Source: Bacillus atrophaeus
GTDB taxonomy: Bacteria; Bacillota; Bacilli; Bacillales; Bacillaceae
Direction: 5' to 3'
DNA: 64,000 nt
NCBI RefSeq assembly: GCF_001584335.1
Contig: NZ_LSBB01000001.1
Location: forward strand, 682,001 to 746,000
This document shows, in pieces, positions 62,751 to 64,000 of this stretch. The position numbers were made by a program, and so were the translations under genes. The number at the start of each line of letters is the position of its first letter. The first letter of the stretch is position 1. The notes beneath the pieces were generated by a model. That model was not told the origin of the DNA. It did no database searches and was given only the letters and a program-made list of their open reading frames with translations.

Positions 62751-62900
62751 ATTATAAATAACCCAAACCTTGAACTCAGGTGGGCAAATATGTTAAGATA
62801 AACTGTATTTAGTATTTTTTTGTATATATTAAATTTATATCCAATTTAATTATACCGTATTTTGTCTTCGCTTGTCAAATACTTTCCGGAGGTGCCGTTC

Positions 62901-64000
62901 ATGGAAAAAGAGAAAAAGGAATGGGAACAGGAGCAGTCAAGAGTCGAAGCTGTACTGACAGAGCTGGACAAAAAACAGAAGAAGCTCGAAACATCAGCCG
63001 GCGGGTTAAAGCATGATATTATCGGCATCAGAAAAAACTTCTGGGAGGACGTCACCGTTAACATGGATGACGCTCATGAAGCTGCCGAAACGTTTTCCAG
63101 CATCAAGCAGCAGGCTGAAATTCTGTCTGAAAGGGAACGGAGCCATCGGCACATATATCGGCAGATTCAAAATATAAAAAAATTAAGGGCATCTCCTTAT
63201 TTCGGGCGGGTTGATTTTATTGAACAAGGAGATCAGAAACCGGAACAAGTATACATTGGCTTGACCTCATGCATGGATGAGAATGAGGAACGCTTTCTCG
63301 TCTACGATTGGAGGGCGCCGATTTCAAGTCTCTACTATAATTATTCCCCAGGAAAAGCTGAGTACGAGGTGCCGGGTGAAACGATAGAAGGAGAGATTGT
63401 TCTGAAGCGCCAGTTTATCATTAAAAACGGCATGCTTAAGGCAATGTTTAACACAGATATGACAATCGGGGATGAGATGCTGCAAGAAGTGTTAAGCAGC
63501 CATTCGAACACCCAAATGAAAAACATCGTGTCTACAATTCAAAAAGAGCAAAATCAAATTATCCGTAATGAAACAAGCAAATATTTAATCGTTCAGGGAG
63601 CTGCGGGAAGCGGAAAAACATCCGCGGCGCTTCAGCGAGTTGCCTATTTGCTCTATCGGTGGCGCGGGGTGATTGATGCCCGGCAAATTGTGCTGTTTTC
63701 CCCAAACTTTTTGTTTAACAGCTATGTGTCCGCCGTGCTGCCTGAGCTTGGAGAAGATAACATGGAACAGACAACGTTTCAGGAGTATATCGAGCATCGG
63801 CTTGGGAGGAAGTTTCAATGTGAAAGCCCTTTTGAGCAGTTGGAATATTGTCTGTCAGAAACAGAAGAGAAAATCGCTGCCACAAGGCTGGCCGGTATTC
63901 AGTTTAAATCGGACTTGGCTTTTCAAGGATTGATTGACCGTTATGTCAACTGGCTTTCTTCCGAAGGGATTTTATTCAAAAATGTTGTTTTCCGGGAAGA
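62901..64000 (+). CDS. helD: RNA polymerase recycling motor HelD (YvgS), N-terminal part
   Basis: Runs off the right edge; about 366 of roughly 775 residues are seen. The N-terminal coiled coil ([27 protein letters not shown]) is the arm that enters the RNA polymerase secondary channel. The UvrD/Rep-like ATPase core starts with [20 protein letters not shown] (Walker A near residue 233) and the preceding [13 protein letters not shown] segment is typical. HelD uses ATP to free stalled polymerase from DNA. ATG 62901 follows TCCGGAGGTG. Position after yvgT matches YvgS. Confidence 0.93.
   Translation, partial: MEKEKKEWEQEQSRVEAVLTELDKKQKKLETSAGGLKHDIIGIRKNFWEDVTVNMDDAHEAAETFSSIKQQAEILSERERSHRHIYRQIQNIKKLRASPYFGRVDFIEQGDQKPEQVYIGLTSCMDENEERFLVYDWRAPISSLYYNYSPGKAEYEVPGETIEGEIVLKRQFIIKNGMLKAMFNTDMTIGDEMLQEVLSSHSNTQMKNIVSTIQKEQNQIIRNETSKYLIVQGAAGSGKTSAALQRVAYLLYRWRGVIDARQIVLFSPNFLFNSYVSAVLPELGEDNMEQTTFQEYIEHRLGRKFQCESPFEQLEYCLSETEEKIAATRLAGIQFKSDLAFQGLIDRYVNWLSSEGILFKNVVFRE

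Overview
The window is a piece of a Bacillus chromosome of the B. subtilis species complex. Gene content and order follow the yvbW-to-yvgS stretch of B. subtilis 168, read in reverse (yvbW, yvbV, yvbU, yvbT, araR, araE, the cggR-gapA-pgk-tpiA-pgm-eno operon, yvbK/J/I, opuC, opuB, yvaQ/P, secG, est, rnr, smpB, ssrA, yvaG-yvaA, csoR, copZA, cadA, bdbDC, yvgT, helD). Several accessory differences suggest a relative such as the B. amyloliquefaciens/velezensis group rather than B. subtilis itself; the species call is inference.

Layout. 1-6.9 kb: the end of an amino acid permease, an EamA transporter with a divergent LysR regulator, a luciferase-like oxidoreductase, and the divergent araR/araE pair with AraR operators. 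7-14.4 kb: the central glycolytic operon with its CggR control region. 14.5-25.2 kb: an accessory block between eno and yvbK. It holds a secreted M28 aminopeptidase and a tightly coupled nine-gene operon: nucleotide-sugar 6-dehydrogenase, two DegT-type aminotransferases, an epimerase/dehydratase, a FemAB/GNAT-like transferase, a WbqC-family protein, a PIG-L deacetylase, a TIM-barrel isomerase-like protein and an MFS transporter. No glycosyltransferase or polymerase is present, so it looks like a pathway for an exported amino-sugar small molecule. This is the best candidate for an undescribed system.

25.2-37.4 kb: yvbK/J/I, a truncated yvbG, then two paralogous compatible-solute ABC operons, each with a divergent GbsR-type regulator. 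The binding-protein residue that discriminates substrates (Thr74 versus Asp74 of the mature protein) identifies the first as OpuC (broad) and the second as OpuB (choline). The sdp cannibalism genes that separate them in strain 168 are absent. 37.4-41 kb: a chemoreceptor with a SigD-like promoter, a CatR-like regulator and three XRE regulators. 41-45.7 kb: secG, est, rnr, smpB and the tmRNA gene, followed by the remnant of a tyrosine integrase.

45.7-47.5 kb is a degenerate island with one small secreted Ig-like protein and a possible very small gene. 47.5-54.2 kb: a frameshifted SDR gene (yvaG), TetR/SMR efflux, MarR/FUSC efflux, an azoreductase and a scyllo-inositol dehydrogenase. 54.3-60.9 kb: copper (csoR, copZ, copA) and zinc/cadmium (cadA) efflux plus the BdbDC thiol-oxidase pair. 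61-64 kb: a secreted zinc metalloprotease inserted between bdbC and yvgT, then yvgT and the start of helD, which runs off the edge.
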